The position numbers and the translations under genes were made by a program. From HK1 sp965215295 (GTDB lineage Bacteria > Pseudomonadota > Gammaproteobacteria > HK1): DNA of 64,000 nt. The stretch is from NCBI GenBank assembly GCA_965215295.1, contig OZ244045.1:2108001-2172000 (forward strand), written 5' to 3'. The notes under the pieces were generated by a model, which was not told the origin of the DNA, made no database searches, and saw only the letters and a program-made list of their open reading frames with translations. This document shows, one piece after another, positions 24,101 through 33,313 of the stretch (the stretch's first letter is position 1; the number at the start of each line of letters is the position of its first letter).

Positions 24101-24946
24101 GTGTCCAACCACCCGCTGTTGAACATCGCCGTCCGTGCCGCCCGGCAGGCGGGGAACGTGATCGCGCGCAACATCGACCGCTTCGACACGTTCGCGGTTA
24201 CGGAAAAGGCGGAGAACGATTTCGTCACCGAAATCGACCGGATCGCGGAACGGCGGATCATCGACACCATTCGCAGGAGCCATCCGGACCATGCGTTCCT
24301 CGCGGAGGAAAGCGGTGCGCACGGGAGGCACGACTTCGAGTGGGTCATCGATCCGCTGGACGGTACCGCGAACTTCATGCGTGGATTTCCCCATGTCGCG
24401 GTATCCATCGGAGTGCGGCGCCGGGGCCGGATGGAGCACGGGGTCGTCTTCGATCCGTTGCGGCAGGAACTGTTCATGGCCTCCCGCGGCTCGGGAGCCC
24501 GGCTCGACGATCGGCGACTGCGGGTATCGACGACGGGCAACCTGAAGGGCGCCCTGATCGGCAGCGGGTTCGCAACCCGCAGACTCGACCGGCTCGAGCC
24601 GTATCTCGCGGTGCTGAAGGCCCTGATCTCGGGCTCGGCACACGTCAGGCGCAGCGGGTCCGCCGCGCTGGACCTCGCGTACGTCGCGGCCGGGCGTCTC
24701 GATGGCGCCATGGAGCTGGGCCTCGCTCCCTGGGACATCGCCGCCGGTACGCTGATCGTGCAGGAAGCGGGCGGGATCGTGGCCGAGCCGAACGGCGGCA
24801 ACGACTACATGCGATCCGGAGATGTGGCCGCGGCGAATCCGAAGGTGCTGCGCGCGATGCTCAGGGCGATGGGACCGCCCGCGCCGGCAAACCACCCCAC
24901 CGAAACGCCGGCGAAACCCCGATCCGGGAAGTCCCGGGCGAAATGA
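24101..24946 (+). CDS. suhB: Inositol-1-monophosphatase, SuhB
   Basis: Mg-dependent phosphatase of the inositol monophosphatase family. In E. coli SuhB also joins the rRNA antitermination complex. Metal-binding motifs are intact: EES in the FLAEESGAHG loop, DPLDGTANFMRGFPHVAVSI, and the C-terminal WDIAAGTLIVQEAGG. The GTG at 24101 opens SNHPLLNIAVRAARQAGNVI, the standard family start, giving 281 residues. An open frame continues upstream through the repeats but is not family sequence. trmJ and suhB are classic divergent neighbours. Confidence 0.95.
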   Translation: MSNHPLLNIAVRAARQAGNVIARNIDRFDTFAVTEKAENDFVTEIDRIAERRIIDTIRRSHPDHAFLAEESGAHGRHDFEWVIDPLDGTANFMRGFPHVAVSIGVRRRGRMEHGVVFDPLRQELFMASRGSGARLDDRRLRVSTTGNLKGALIGSGFATRRLDRLEPYLAVLKALISGSAHVRRSGSAALDLAYVAAGRLDGAMELGLAPWDIAAGTLIVQEAGGIVAEPNGGNDYMRSGDVAAANPKVLRAMLRAMGPPAPANHPTETPAKPRSGKSRAK

Positions 24947-24982
24947 GGAAGAACCGCACGCGGGCCCCGCGTCCCCCGGGCG

Positions 24983-25435
24983 TCAGCCGCCCGACGAACC
25001 TGGTTCCCGGGGCACGTACTCCGGCGGCACGGTGCCGCCGACGGTCCAGCGCATGCCGTCGGCGCCGCATACACCGGTGTAGACGATCTCCCCGCCTTCG
25101 GCAATCACTCCGCTGATGGAGCCGAGCGTGACGGTCACGGTTCCTTCGGTCGCACCCAGCCCCACCGCCGCGATGCTCCGGGTGTGCTCCCCCGAATGGG
25201 CGCTCGGCGGCGGCAGGCCGAGTGACCGGTTGTCCGCCCCCGCCAGCTCGCCTTTCGAGCAGGCGATGCCGAGCGCGGTCCGCGCCGGATGCGCGAGGTT
25301 CACGGCTTCGCGCACCTTGTCCCTGACCCGATGGTCGCGCCAGGCGGAAACGGCGACGGTCGCGAGGATGCCGATGATGGCAAAGACGATCATCAGCTCG
25401 ATGATGGTCAGACCCTTCCGGGCCGATCGCGTCAC
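24983..25435 (-). CDS. Type IV pilin (PilA-like)
   Basis: A prepilin with a short basic leader cut by PilD after Gly in ARKG-LTIIELMIVFAIIGILA; the +5 Glu is present. The rest of the hydrophobic helix (TVAVSAW) continues to a soluble head. Two cysteines (GIACSKG and TGVCGADG) could form the usual C-terminal disulphide. 150 residues from the GTG at 25435, chosen because GAGGAGG stands at the correct distance; an upstream ATG lacks this. No other pilus assembly gene is adjacent. PilD is 8 kb away at 33.4 kb. Confidence 0.9.
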   Translation of the reverse strand: MTRSARKGLTIIELMIVFAIIGILATVAVSAWRDHRVRDKVREAVNLAHPARTALGIACSKGELAGADNRSLGLPPPSAHSGEHTRSIAAVGLGATEGTVTVTLGSISGVIAEGGEIVYTGVCGADGMRWTVGGTVPPEYVPREPGSSGG

Positions 25436-25794
25436 GGACTTCCCTCCTCGCCGCCCGTCGCCGTTTCCGACCGGCATGTGCCCGCCCCGGGCCCGTCGAT
25501 GGCGCAACGCCGGGAAAGGAGCGGCGCGGCGCTCGACGGTCACCGAAGTCCCCGGAGCGGGACGATATCATCAGCCGGGCGCCGGCGCGGGCGGCATGGT
25601 GGCGGCCAGCCCCGGGCAGGGAGCGGGAGCGGCCGTGGACACGCACGATGGCGATGGCCGCGTCGGCCGGACAGGCGAGAGTGCGGGGCGGGTGGCGCGT
25701 GGACGCCCGGCCGGCGTTGTGGAACGACCGTCAGAGCGCTGTTAGGCTTGTCCTTGCGCGCAGGCGCCGCCCCGCAACGAGACGAGCCCACCCG
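25436..25794. other. Intergenic gap between pilin and sucC
   Basis: 359 GC-rich bases separate the divergent pilin and sucC genes. No gene, RNA or terminator is apparent. A weak plus-strand promoter could be TTGTGG near 25715 with a TAGGCT-like -10 about 17 bases later. Promoters for both genes should be here. Confidence 0.4.
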
Positions 25795-26955
25795 ATGAAC
25801 CTCCACGAATTCCAGGCCAAGGCCCTCCTCTCGGCCTACGGCGTCCCCGTGCCCCCGGGCCACCACGCGACGAGTGCCGCACAAGCGCGTACCGCAGCCG
25901 AAACGCTGGGGGGAGACGCTTGGATGGTCAAGGCGCAGGTCCACGCGGGCGGGCGCGGGAAGGCCGGTGGGGTCAGGCGGGCGGGCTCCCTCGACGAGGT
26001 CGCGGCCTTGGCGGAAGCGATGCTCGGCACCCGGATCGTGACCGCACAGACGACGGCGCAGGGCCAGCCGATCTCCACCGTCCTGATCGAAGCCACGTCC
26101 GGCATCGGGCGCGAGTTCTACCTGAGCCTCCTCGTCGATCGGAGCCGGCGCCGGATCGCGATCGTGGCGTCGGCGGCGGGGGGCGTGAACATCGAAGAGG
26201 TGGCGGCGACCGAGCCGGAGAAGATCGTCACCGAATTCATCGAGCCCGCGGCGGGCCTGCAGCCGTTCCAGGTGCGGCGGATCGGGTTCGCGCTCGGCCT
26301 CGACGCGGGGCAGCGCAAGCAGCTCGGCGCCATCCTCCACGGGCTGTACCGGCTCTTCGTGGAGAAGGACCTCGGCCTCCTCGAGCTGAACCCGCTCGCA
26401 ACCACGACCGAAGGCGCGTTGCTCGCGCTGGACGCGAAGATCGACGTCGACGACAACGCGCTGTTCAGGCACGAGGACCTTCGAGCGCTCGACGACCCGT
26501 CGCAACACGACGAAAAGGAGGTGCGGGCCAAACGGTTCGACCTGAACTACATCACCCTCGACGGCGACATCGCGTGCATGGTCAACGGCGCCGGACTCGC
26601 CATGGGAACGATGGACATCATCAAGCTCTACGGCGGGGAGCCCGCGAACTTTCTCGACGTCGGCGGCGGGACCGACTCCGAGAAGGTCAGCGAAGCGTTC
26701 AAGCTCATCACGAGCGACCCGAACGTGAAGGCGATCCTCGTCAACATCTTCGGCGGCATCGTCCGCTGCGACCTGATCGCGGAGGGGATCATCAAGGCGG
26801 TACGGGAGACGGCGGTCGACATTCCGGTCGTGGTGCGCCTGGAGGGCACGAACGGGGAACGCGGCCGGGCGTTGCTCTCGGAGAGCGGCCTTTCGGTCAT
26901 CCCGGCCGAATCGCTCGCCGACGCGGCCGAAAAGGCGGTCGCCGCAGTGAAGTGA
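25795..26955 (+). CDS. sucC: Succinyl-CoA synthetase beta subunit
   Basis: With SucD it interconverts succinyl-CoA and succinate, making ATP or GTP in the TCA cycle. An ATP-grasp domain fills the first half (MNLHEFQAKALLSAYGVPVP, KAQVHAGGRGKAGGV), with the metal site in LLELNPLA. The C-terminal CoA-ligase domain has DVGGGTDSEKV and VNIFGGIVRCDLIAEGI. 386 residues match the family. The usual sucAB partners are not upstream here. Confidence 0.97.
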   Translation: MNLHEFQAKALLSAYGVPVPPGHHATSAAQARTAAETLGGDAWMVKAQVHAGGRGKAGGVRRAGSLDEVAALAEAMLGTRIVTAQTTAQGQPISTVLIEATSGIGREFYLSLLVDRSRRRIAIVASAAGGVNIEEVAATEPEKIVTEFIEPAAGLQPFQVRRIGFALGLDAGQRKQLGAILHGLYRLFVEKDLGLLELNPLATTTEGALLALDAKIDVDDNALFRHEDLRALDDPSQHDEKEVRAKRFDLNYITLDGDIACMVNGAGLAMGTMDIIKLYGGEPANFLDVGGGTDSEKVSEAFKLITSDPNVKAILVNIFGGIVRCDLIAEGIIKAVRETAVDIPVVVRLEGTNGERGRALLSESGLSVIPAESLADAAEKAVAAVK

Positions 26956-26995
26956 AGGCCCTCCCCCACCCCTTTCGATTCGAGCGCCACCCACC

Positions 26996-27871
26996 ATGAG
27001 CATACTGGTCGACGAGAACACGCGGGTCATCTGCCAGGGATTCACCGGCCGCCAGGGGACGTTCCACTCCGAGCAGGCGATCGCTTACGGGACGAACCTC
27101 GTCGGAGGCGTCACGCCCGGAAGGGGCGGGTCCGAACACCTCGGGCGCCCGGTGTTCGACACCGTGCGGGACGCGGTACGCGAAACCGGCGCGGACGCGT
27201 CGATGATCTACGTGCCGGCGGCATTCGCGGCCGATGCGATCCTCGAAGCGGCGGCGGCCGGGGTACGCATCATCGCCTGCATCACCGAAGGCATCCCGGT
27301 GCTCGACATGCTGAAGGTCAAGGCCGCGCTCGCCCGCTATCCCGGGACCCGCCTGATCGGCCCGAACTGCCCCGGCATCATCACGCCCGGGGCGTGCAAG
27401 ATGGGGATCATGCCCGGCCACATCCATTCGAAGGGGTGCATCGGGATCGTGTCGCGATCCGGCACCCTCACCTACGAGGCGGTACACCAGACGACGGGTT
27501 GCGGACTCGGGCAGAGCACCTGCATCGGGATCGGGGGCGACCCGATCCACGGAATGAGCTTCATCGACTGCCTGCGCGAGTTCGAGTCGGACCCGGACAG
27601 CCGGGGCGTGGTGATGGTGGGCGAGATCGGCGGCAGCGCCGAGGAGGATGCGGCCGAATTCATCGCCGCCGAAGTCTCCAAGCCGGTCGTCGCCTACATC
27701 GCCGGGGTCACCGCCCCGCCCGGCCGGCGCATGGGCCACGCCGGCGCGATCGTCTCGGGCGGCAAGGGCACCGCCGAGGCGAAGTACGAGGCGCTGGAGG
27801 CGGCCGGGGTACGGACCGTGCGCTCCGCCGCGGAGATCGGCGCGACGATCCACGCCCTGGTCGATGGATGA
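26996..27871 (+). CDS. sucD: Succinyl-CoA synthetase alpha subunit
   Basis: CoA-binding and phosphohistidine subunit. The N-terminal Rossmann domain starts SILVDENTRVICQGFTGRQG, then PNCPGIITPG. The catalytic His is in MGHAGAIVSGGKGTAEAK. 291 residues, full length, 40 bases after sucC and clearly cotranscribed. Confidence 0.97.
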   Translation: MSILVDENTRVICQGFTGRQGTFHSEQAIAYGTNLVGGVTPGRGGSEHLGRPVFDTVRDAVRETGADASMIYVPAAFAADAILEAAAAGVRIIACITEGIPVLDMLKVKAALARYPGTRLIGPNCPGIITPGACKMGIMPGHIHSKGCIGIVSRSGTLTYEAVHQTTGCGLGQSTCIGIGGDPIHGMSFIDCLREFESDPDSRGVVMVGEIGGSAEEDAAEFIAAEVSKPVVAYIAGVTAPPGRRMGHAGAIVSGGKGTAEAKYEALEAAGVRTVRSAAEIGATIHALVDG

Positions 27872-27973
27872 CGGCGCTTCGGGCCACCGATGCGAAAGGC
27901 CGGAGCCGTTGTCGGGCCATTCCCGGCCGGCGACACGCGGGAGGCTCGTCGGGCCCGGCAAGCTCCGGGTAGC

Positions 27974-28726
27974 TCAGCTCCCCTCGCCGGGGTAGTTCAG
28001 TCTCAGCACGCGGGCCGCATCGGCGGAGAGATCGTCGAGTCCCATCTCCCGGTACGCATCGACCAGCACCGCGAGCGCGTCGGAGATCGCCGGCGTTCTC
28101 TGGTAGTGCTCGACCACGTAACGCGCCCGGTTCGCGGCGGCGAGCCAGGCTTCGCGTCTCATGTAGTAGCGCGCCACGTGGACTTCGTGCGCGGCCAGCA
28201 GGTTCTTCAGGTACAGCATCCGCTGCCGGGAGTCGTCCGCGTACCGGCTTTCGGGAAATCGTCGAACCAGCTCTTCGAACGCGCGGAACGCTTGCAGCGT
28301 AGCGCTCGCATCGTGTTCCGACATGTCCTTCGAACCGAGCCGGTCCAGAATGGATTCGCCCCCGATGAAGTGCGCGAGCCCCTTCAGGTAGTAGGCGTAG
28401 TCGACGTTCGGGTGGCGTGGATGGAGCTTGATGAACCGCTCGGTGGCGGCAATCGCCGAAGCGCGCTCGTCGAACTTGTAGTACGCGTAGACGAGGTCGA
28501 GCTGGCCCTGCATCGCCAGCGGGCCGAACGGATATCTGACGTCGAGCTTCTCGTAGTACTCTATGGCCTGCTCATAGGCGCCGCGGTCCAGATGGCCCTT
28601 CGCGGTGTCGTACAGGAGCCGCGCCGACCAGTCCTCGGTAGGGTCGTGCTCCTCGCCCCACGTGGAGCATCCGGCCAAGGTGACGGCAGCGAGGGCGAGA
28701 GCGATGGAACGCCTGATCCGCATCAT
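27974..28726 (-). CDS. bamD: Outer-membrane assembly lipoprotein BamD
   Basis: An essential lipoprotein of the BAM complex that folds beta-barrel proteins into the outer membrane. The signal peptide ends at the lipobox LAGC (RSIALALAAVTLAGC). TPR repeats follow (AKGHLDRGAYEQAIEYYEKL, FPESRYADDSRQRMLYLKNL). 250 residues is normal. It is convergent with sucD and divergent from rluD, as is common in gammaproteobacteria. The stop region carries a weak short duplication, TGAACTACCCCGG then TGAGCTACCCGG. Confidence 0.95.
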   Translation of the reverse strand: MMRIRRSIALALAAVTLAGCSTWGEEHDPTEDWSARLLYDTAKGHLDRGAYEQAIEYYEKLDVRYPFGPLAMQGQLDLVYAYYKFDERASAIAATERFIKLHPRHPNVDYAYYLKGLAHFIGGESILDRLGSKDMSEHDASATLQAFRAFEELVRRFPESRYADDSRQRMLYLKNLLAAHEVHVARYYMRREAWLAAANRARYVVEHYQRTPAISDALAVLVDAYREMGLDDLSADAARVLRLNYPGEGS

Positions 28727-28865
28727 GTCCGAAGGTTAGCAGGATATCCCGCCCGATGCCCGGCGTGATCCCGGCTGCGTGGCGCCACCGGCCCGCCCGC
28801 CTTCCCGCGACGGGCCGCACCGCGCTCCGGACCGCCGCCCCCGGTGTGGCCTCGCGCGCCGCCCG

Positions 28866-29819
28866 ATGACGACGCACATCCGCATCGACGGAGTCGTGCC
28901 CGGCTCGCTGTCCGGACTGAGGGCGGACCAGGCGCTCGCGACGCTCTTCCCGCAGCACTCCAGGTCCCGGATCCAGGAGTGGATCCGCGCCGGCGCGGCA
29001 ACGCTCGACGGCGCCGCGGTCCGGGTCAGGGACCGGGTCGCGGGCGGCGAACGGATCAGCATCCTCTGCGCCGTCGAAAGCGACGATCGGTCGGTCGCCC
29101 AGCCGGGGCCGCTTGCCATACTCCACGACGATCCGGACCTGCTGGCGCTCGACAAGCCCCCGGGGCTCGTGGTCCATCCCGGAGCGGGCAACCGCGACGG
29201 AACGCTCCTCAACCGCCTGCTCGCACATGATCCGGGACTGCGCGAGGTCCCGCGGGCCGGCCTCGTGCATCGACTGGACAAGAACACGTCGGGGGTCATG
29301 CTCGTCGCCCGGTCGCTGCACGCGCACACCCGCCTCGTCGCACAGATCAGGGCGCGCGAGGTGACGAGGGTCTACGACGCCGTCGTCAGCGGCTCACCGC
29401 CCGCGCGCGGGACGGTGGAGGCGCCGATCGGGCGGGACCGCGCACGCCGCACGCGGATGGCGGTGGAGGCGCGCGGCAAGCACGCGGTCACCCACTACCG
29501 GGTCGTCGAGCGGTACCGGCGCCACGCGCGTCTCGAGGTCACGCTCGAGACGGGAAGGACACACCAGATCCGGGTGCACCTTGCCCATGTCGGGCATCCG
29601 GTCGTCGGGGATCCGACGTACGGGAAGCGCCGGTCCCGCGCCCGCGCGACCGATGGACCGGACGCGGCCGCTTCGTTCTCCCGCCAGGCCCTCCATGCCC
29701 GGCGCGTGTCCCTCCTCCACCCGGTTTCCGGCCGCGCGCTGACCATCGCGAGCGATCTCGCCCCCGACATGCGGGAACTCGTCGAAGCGATTCGCGCGGA
29801 CACCGCCGATTCCCGATGA
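28866..29819 (+). CDS. rluD: 23S rRNA pseudouridine synthase RluD
   Basis: It makes pseudouridines 1911, 1915 and 1917 of 23S rRNA helix 69 (E. coli numbering) during late 50S assembly. An N-terminal S4 domain (LRADQALATLFPQHSRSRIQ) binds RNA. The catalytic Asp is in AGLVHRLDKNTSGVMLVA. A further synthase motif is GRTHQIRVHLAHVGHPVVGD. 317 residues. It is coupled to pgeF by an ATGA overlap. Confidence 0.95.
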   Translation: MTTHIRIDGVVPGSLSGLRADQALATLFPQHSRSRIQEWIRAGAATLDGAAVRVRDRVAGGERISILCAVESDDRSVAQPGPLAILHDDPDLLALDKPPGLVVHPGAGNRDGTLLNRLLAHDPGLREVPRAGLVHRLDKNTSGVMLVARSLHAHTRLVAQIRAREVTRVYDAVVSGSPPARGTVEAPIGRDRARRTRMAVEARGKHAVTHYRVVERYRRHARLEVTLETGRTHQIRVHLAHVGHPVVGDPTYGKRRSRARATDGPDAAASFSRQALHARRVSLLHPVSGRALTIASDLAPDMRELVEAIRADTADSR

Positions 29820-30622
29820 CCGTGGCCCCTCACGGGTGGATCGCGCCGGACTGGCCGGTCCCGCCGGGCGTGCGCGCAGTCACCACGACCCGCCCGGGCG
29901 GAGAGAGCCGGCCCCCGTATGCCTCGCTCAACCTCCAGGCCGGCGCCGGCGACGTCGCGGCGGCCGTCGCCCGGAACCGCGCCCGGGTACGGGCGTTCCT
30001 GGGGATCGAACACGAACCGTGCTGGCTCGATCAGGTGCACGGCTCGGCCGTCGTCCGCGCGGCGCGCTACGACCGTGCGCCACGGGCCGACGCCAGCGTC
30101 GGGGAAGCCGGCTCGCCGCCGTGCGCGGTGCTGACCGCGGACTGCCTCCCGGTGGTGCTCTGCGACACTGCGGGGACGCGCGTCGGAATCGCGCACGCCG
30201 GGTGGCGCGGACTCGTTCGCGGGGTCATCGCGCGCTGCGTCGGCTCCATGGACCGCCCGGCCCGCGAGCTGCAGGCGTGGCTCGGCCCCGCGATCGGACC
30301 GGAGTCCTACGAAGTCGGCCCGGAGGTCCGGGACGCGTGCCTGGCGGCCACTCCCGGCGCCCGGCTCGCGTTCGTCCCGTCTCCGGCCGGAGCGGGCCGA
30401 TGGCTCGCGGACCTGTACGCGATCGCGACGCGCCAGCTCGAATCGCTGGGGGTGGAGCGCATCTACGGCGGCGGCTTCTGCACCTATCGCGACAAGAGCC
30501 GGTTCTTCTCGCATCGGCGCGACGGAACCACCGGACGATTCGCGACCCTGGCATGGATCCACGAGTCCGGCCGTCGTCCGCGCGCCGCCGCGGAGCTGCG
30601 CGGTCCCCCGTCCCTTGCTTGA
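29816..30622 (+). CDS. pgeF: Peptidoglycan editing factor PgeF (YfiH/LACC1 family)
   Basis: A zinc-binding cytoplasmic enzyme of the YfiH family. It is linked to peptidoglycan precursor quality control in E. coli and to purine nucleoside cleavage in relatives. The metal ligands are visible: DQVHGSAV (His), TADCLPVVL (Cys) and AHAGWRGLVRG (His). GGGFCTYRDKSRFFSHRRDG is typical of the C-terminal part. 268 residues. It overlaps rluD by four bases, and its last codons overlap a likely heat-shock promoter for clpB. Confidence 0.93.
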   Translation: MTVAPHGWIAPDWPVPPGVRAVTTTRPGGESRPPYASLNLQAGAGDVAAAVARNRARVRAFLGIEHEPCWLDQVHGSAVVRAARYDRAPRADASVGEAGSPPCAVLTADCLPVVLCDTAGTRVGIAHAGWRGLVRGVIARCVGSMDRPARELQAWLGPAIGPESYEVGPEVRDACLAATPGARLAFVPSPAGAGRWLADLYAIATRQLESLGVERIYGGGFCTYRDKSRFFSHRRDGTTGRFATLAWIHESGRRPRAAAELRGPPSLA

Positions 30623-30645
30623 TTCCCGCACCCGCAGCCGCATCT
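30618..30645 (+). promoter_or_regulatory. Possible sigma-32 promoter for clpB
   Basis: CTTGAT (30618-30623), 14 bases, then CCGCATCT (30638-30645) resemble the heat-shock consensus CTTGAA-N(13-17)-CCCCATnT. It overlaps the pgeF stop and leads to clpB 70 bases later. clpB is a known sigma-32 gene in other gammaproteobacteria. The match is good but not perfect. Confidence 0.45.
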
Positions 30646-30718
30646 ATCGGGTATCGGCAACCTCGGCCCGGCACCCGCACTTTTTTCCGGCTTCGAGCTT
30701 CGGTAGGGGAAGCACGCG

Positions 30719-33313
30719 ATGAGAATGGACAAGCTCACGACCAAGTTCCAGATGGCGCTCTCGGACGCGCAAAGCCTTGCAGTCGGCCATGACCACCAGT
30801 TCCTGGAGCCGGTGCATGTGATGGCGGCACTGCTCGACCAGCAAGGCGCCACGGTACGCCACCTCCTCGCCCAGGCGGGGGTGAACGTGAACGCGCTGCG
30901 CTCGCAGCTCGGCATCATGCTCGACTCGCTGCCACGGGTCGAAGGCGCGGCCGGCGACGTCCAGGTGTCGAACGAGCTCGGACGCCACCTGAACCTGTGC
31001 GACAAGCTCGCGCAGCAACGGAAAGACCAGTTCATTTCGAGCGAGCTGTTCGTGCCCGCCTGCCTGGAGGCAGGGGGACCCATCGCCGATCTCCTGGTGC
31101 GCAGCGGTGCGTCGAAGGAATCGATCGCGGAGGCGATCGACGCGATCCGCGGCGACGAGTCCGTGGCCGATCCGGACGCGGAGGAACACCGCCGGGCGCT
31201 CGAGAAGTTCACCATCGACCTGACCGAGCGTGCCGAGCAGGGCAAGCTCGACCCGGTCATCGGACGCGACGACGAAATCCGCCGGACCATCCAGGTGTTG
31301 CAGCGGCGGACCAAGAACAACCCGGTGCTGATCGGCGAGCCCGGCGTCGGCAAGACCGCGATCGTCGAAGGGCTGGCGCAGCGGATCGTCAACACCGAAG
31401 TCCCGGAGGGCCTGAAGGGCAAGCGCCTCCTGGCCCTCGACATGGGCTCCATGATCGCCGGGGCGAAGTTCCGGGGCGAGTTCGAGGAACGGATGAAGTC
31501 GGTGCTCAACGACCTGGCGAAGCAGCGGGGCGGGATCATCCTGTTCATCGACGAGATCCACACCCTCGTGGGCGCCGGCAAGGCCGAAGGCGCGATGGAC
31601 GCCGGAAACATGCTCAAGCCCGCACTCGCGCGCGGCGAACTGCACTGCGTGGGCGCGACCACGCTCGACGAGTACCGGCGGTACGTCGAGAAGGATGCCG
31701 CGCTCGAACGGCGCTTCCAGAAGGTCCTGGTCGACGAGCCCGCCGTCGAGGACACGATCGCGATCCTGCGCGGACTGAAGGAGCGCTACGAGGTCCACCA
31801 CGGGGTGGACATCACCGATCCCGCGATCGTCGCCGCCTCGACGTTGTCCCACCGCTACATCTCCGACCGGCAGCTCCCGGACAAGGCAATCGACCTCGTC
31901 GACGAGGCCGCGAGCCGGATCCGGATGGAGATCGACTCCAAACCGGAGCCCATGGATCGGCTCGAGCGGCGGTTGATCCAGCTCAAGATCGAACGCGAGG
32001 CCCTCGGCAAGGAGAGCGACGACGCGTCCCGCGAGCGGCTTGCCAGACTCGAATCCGAGATCTCCGAGGCGGAGCGGGAGTTCTCCGACCTCGAGGAGGT
32101 GTGGAAGGCGGAGAAGGCCGAGGTCCAGGGCGTCCAGCACGTCAAGGAGGCGCTGGAGCGCGCGAGGATGGAGCTCGAAACCGCGCAACGCGGCGGCGAT
32201 CTCACGCGCATGGCGGAGCTCCACTATGGACGCATTCCCGAGCTCGAGAAGCGGATCGAGCGCGCGGGCCGCGCCGGGACCCGGGAGATGCGGCTGCTCC
32301 GGCACTCCGTGACCGAGGAGGAAATCGCCGGCATCGTGTCGAAGTGGACGGGCATTCCGGTGGCCAGGATGCTCGAGGGTGAACGCGACAAGCTGTTGCG
32401 CATGGAGGACGCGCTGCATGCGCGGGTCGTCGGCCAGGACGAGGCGGTCGGGGCCATCTCCAACGCGATCCGCCGGTCCCGCGCCGGGCTCTCCGACCCG
32501 CGCCGCCCCAACGGCTCGTTCCTGTTCCTCGGGCCGACCGGGGTCGGCAAGACCGAGCTCACGAAGGCGCTCGCCGAGTTCCTGTTCGACACCGAGGACG
32601 CGATGGTCCGGATCGACATGTCCGAGTTCATGGAGAAACACTCGGTGGCGCGCCTGATCGGCGCGCCGCCCGGATACGTCGGATTCGAGGAAGGCGGGTA
32701 CCTGACCGAGGCGGTCCGGCGCCGCCCCTACTCGGTGGTGCTGCTCGACGAGGTCGAGAAAGCGCACCCCGACGTCTTCAACGTGCTCCTGCAAGTGCTC
32801 GAGGACGGCCGGCTGACGGACGGTCACGGACGCACCGTGGACTTCCGGAACTGTGTCGTGATCATGACCTCGAACCTCGGCTCCCACGTCGTTCAGGAGC
32901 TTGCGCTGCAGGGCAACGCCCACGACGAGCTCCGGCGCGCGGTCATGGCGATCGTGGCCGAACACTTCCGCCCGGAGTTCGTCAACCGCATCGACGAGGT
33001 CGTGGTGTTCCATGCTCTCGACGCCGACCAGATCCACGCGATCACGCGGCTCCAGCTCGACGTTCTCGCCGGGCGCCTCGCCGATCAGCATCTCGTCCTC
33101 GACGTGTCGGACTCCGCGATGAAGCTGCTCGGCGACGCCGGATTCGATCCCGTCTACGGAGCGCGCCCGCTGAAACGCGCGATTCGGCAACGCATCGAGA
33201 ACCCGCTCGCGCAGGCGATGCTCGCCGGCGAGTTCTCTCCCGGGGACACCGTGACGGTGGACGTCGCCGCGGGGAAGATCGAGTTCACCGGACGGCACAC
33301 GCAAGCCGCCTGA
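30719..33313 (+). CDS. clpB: ATP-dependent disaggregase ClpB
   Basis: A hexameric AAA+ chaperone that, with DnaK, pulls proteins out of aggregates after heat stress. The 864 residues contain an N-terminal Clp repeat domain (MRMDKLTTKFQMALSDAQSL), a first AAA module with Walker A GEPGVGKTA and Walker B LFIDEIH, a coiled-coil middle domain (about 400-520), and a second AAA module with GPTGVGKTE and LLDEVEKAHPDVF. The C-terminal substrate domain is complete. No ClpP-docking loop is expected or seen. Its stop region is duplicated before pilD. Confidence 0.98.
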   Translation: MRMDKLTTKFQMALSDAQSLAVGHDHQFLEPVHVMAALLDQQGATVRHLLAQAGVNVNALRSQLGIMLDSLPRVEGAAGDVQVSNELGRHLNLCDKLAQQRKDQFISSELFVPACLEAGGPIADLLVRSGASKESIAEAIDAIRGDESVADPDAEEHRRALEKFTIDLTERAEQGKLDPVIGRDDEIRRTIQVLQRRTKNNPVLIGEPGVGKTAIVEGLAQRIVNTEVPEGLKGKRLLALDMGSMIAGAKFRGEFEERMKSVLNDLAKQRGGIILFIDEIHTLVGAGKAEGAMDAGNMLKPALARGELHCVGATTLDEYRRYVEKDAALERRFQKVLVDEPAVEDTIAILRGLKERYEVHHGVDITDPAIVAASTLSHRYISDRQLPDKAIDLVDEAASRIRMEIDSKPEPMDRLERRLIQLKIEREALGKESDDASRERLARLESEISEAEREFSDLEEVWKAEKAEVQGVQHVKEALERARMELETAQRGGDLTRMAELHYGRIPELEKRIERAGRAGTREMRLLRHSVTEEEIAGIVSKWTGIPVARMLEGERDKLLRMEDALHARVVGQDEAVGAISNAIRRSRAGLSDPRRPNGSFLFLGPTGVGKTELTKALAEFLFDTEDAMVRIDMSEFMEKHSVARLIGAPPGYVGFEEGGYLTEAVRRRPYSVVLLDEVEKAHPDVFNVLLQVLEDGRLTDGHGRTVDFRNCVVIMTSNLGSHVVQELALQGNAHDELRRAVMAIVAEHFRPEFVNRIDEVVVFHALDADQIHAITRLQLDVLAGRLADQHLVLDVSDSAMKLLGDAGFDPVYGARPLKRAIRQRIENPLAQAMLAGEFSPGDTVTVDVAAGKIEFTGRHTQAA

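Noticed and set aside
22576..25116. Plus-strand frames running through trmJ, the repeats and suhB, suggesting very long repeat proteins
   Set aside because: They arise from repeats plus antisense of trmJ. The true suhB start is the GTG at 24101, where family similarity begins.
25436..25794. A small gene in the pilin-sucC gap
   Set aside because: Open frames there have random composition, no ribosome site and no family similarity.
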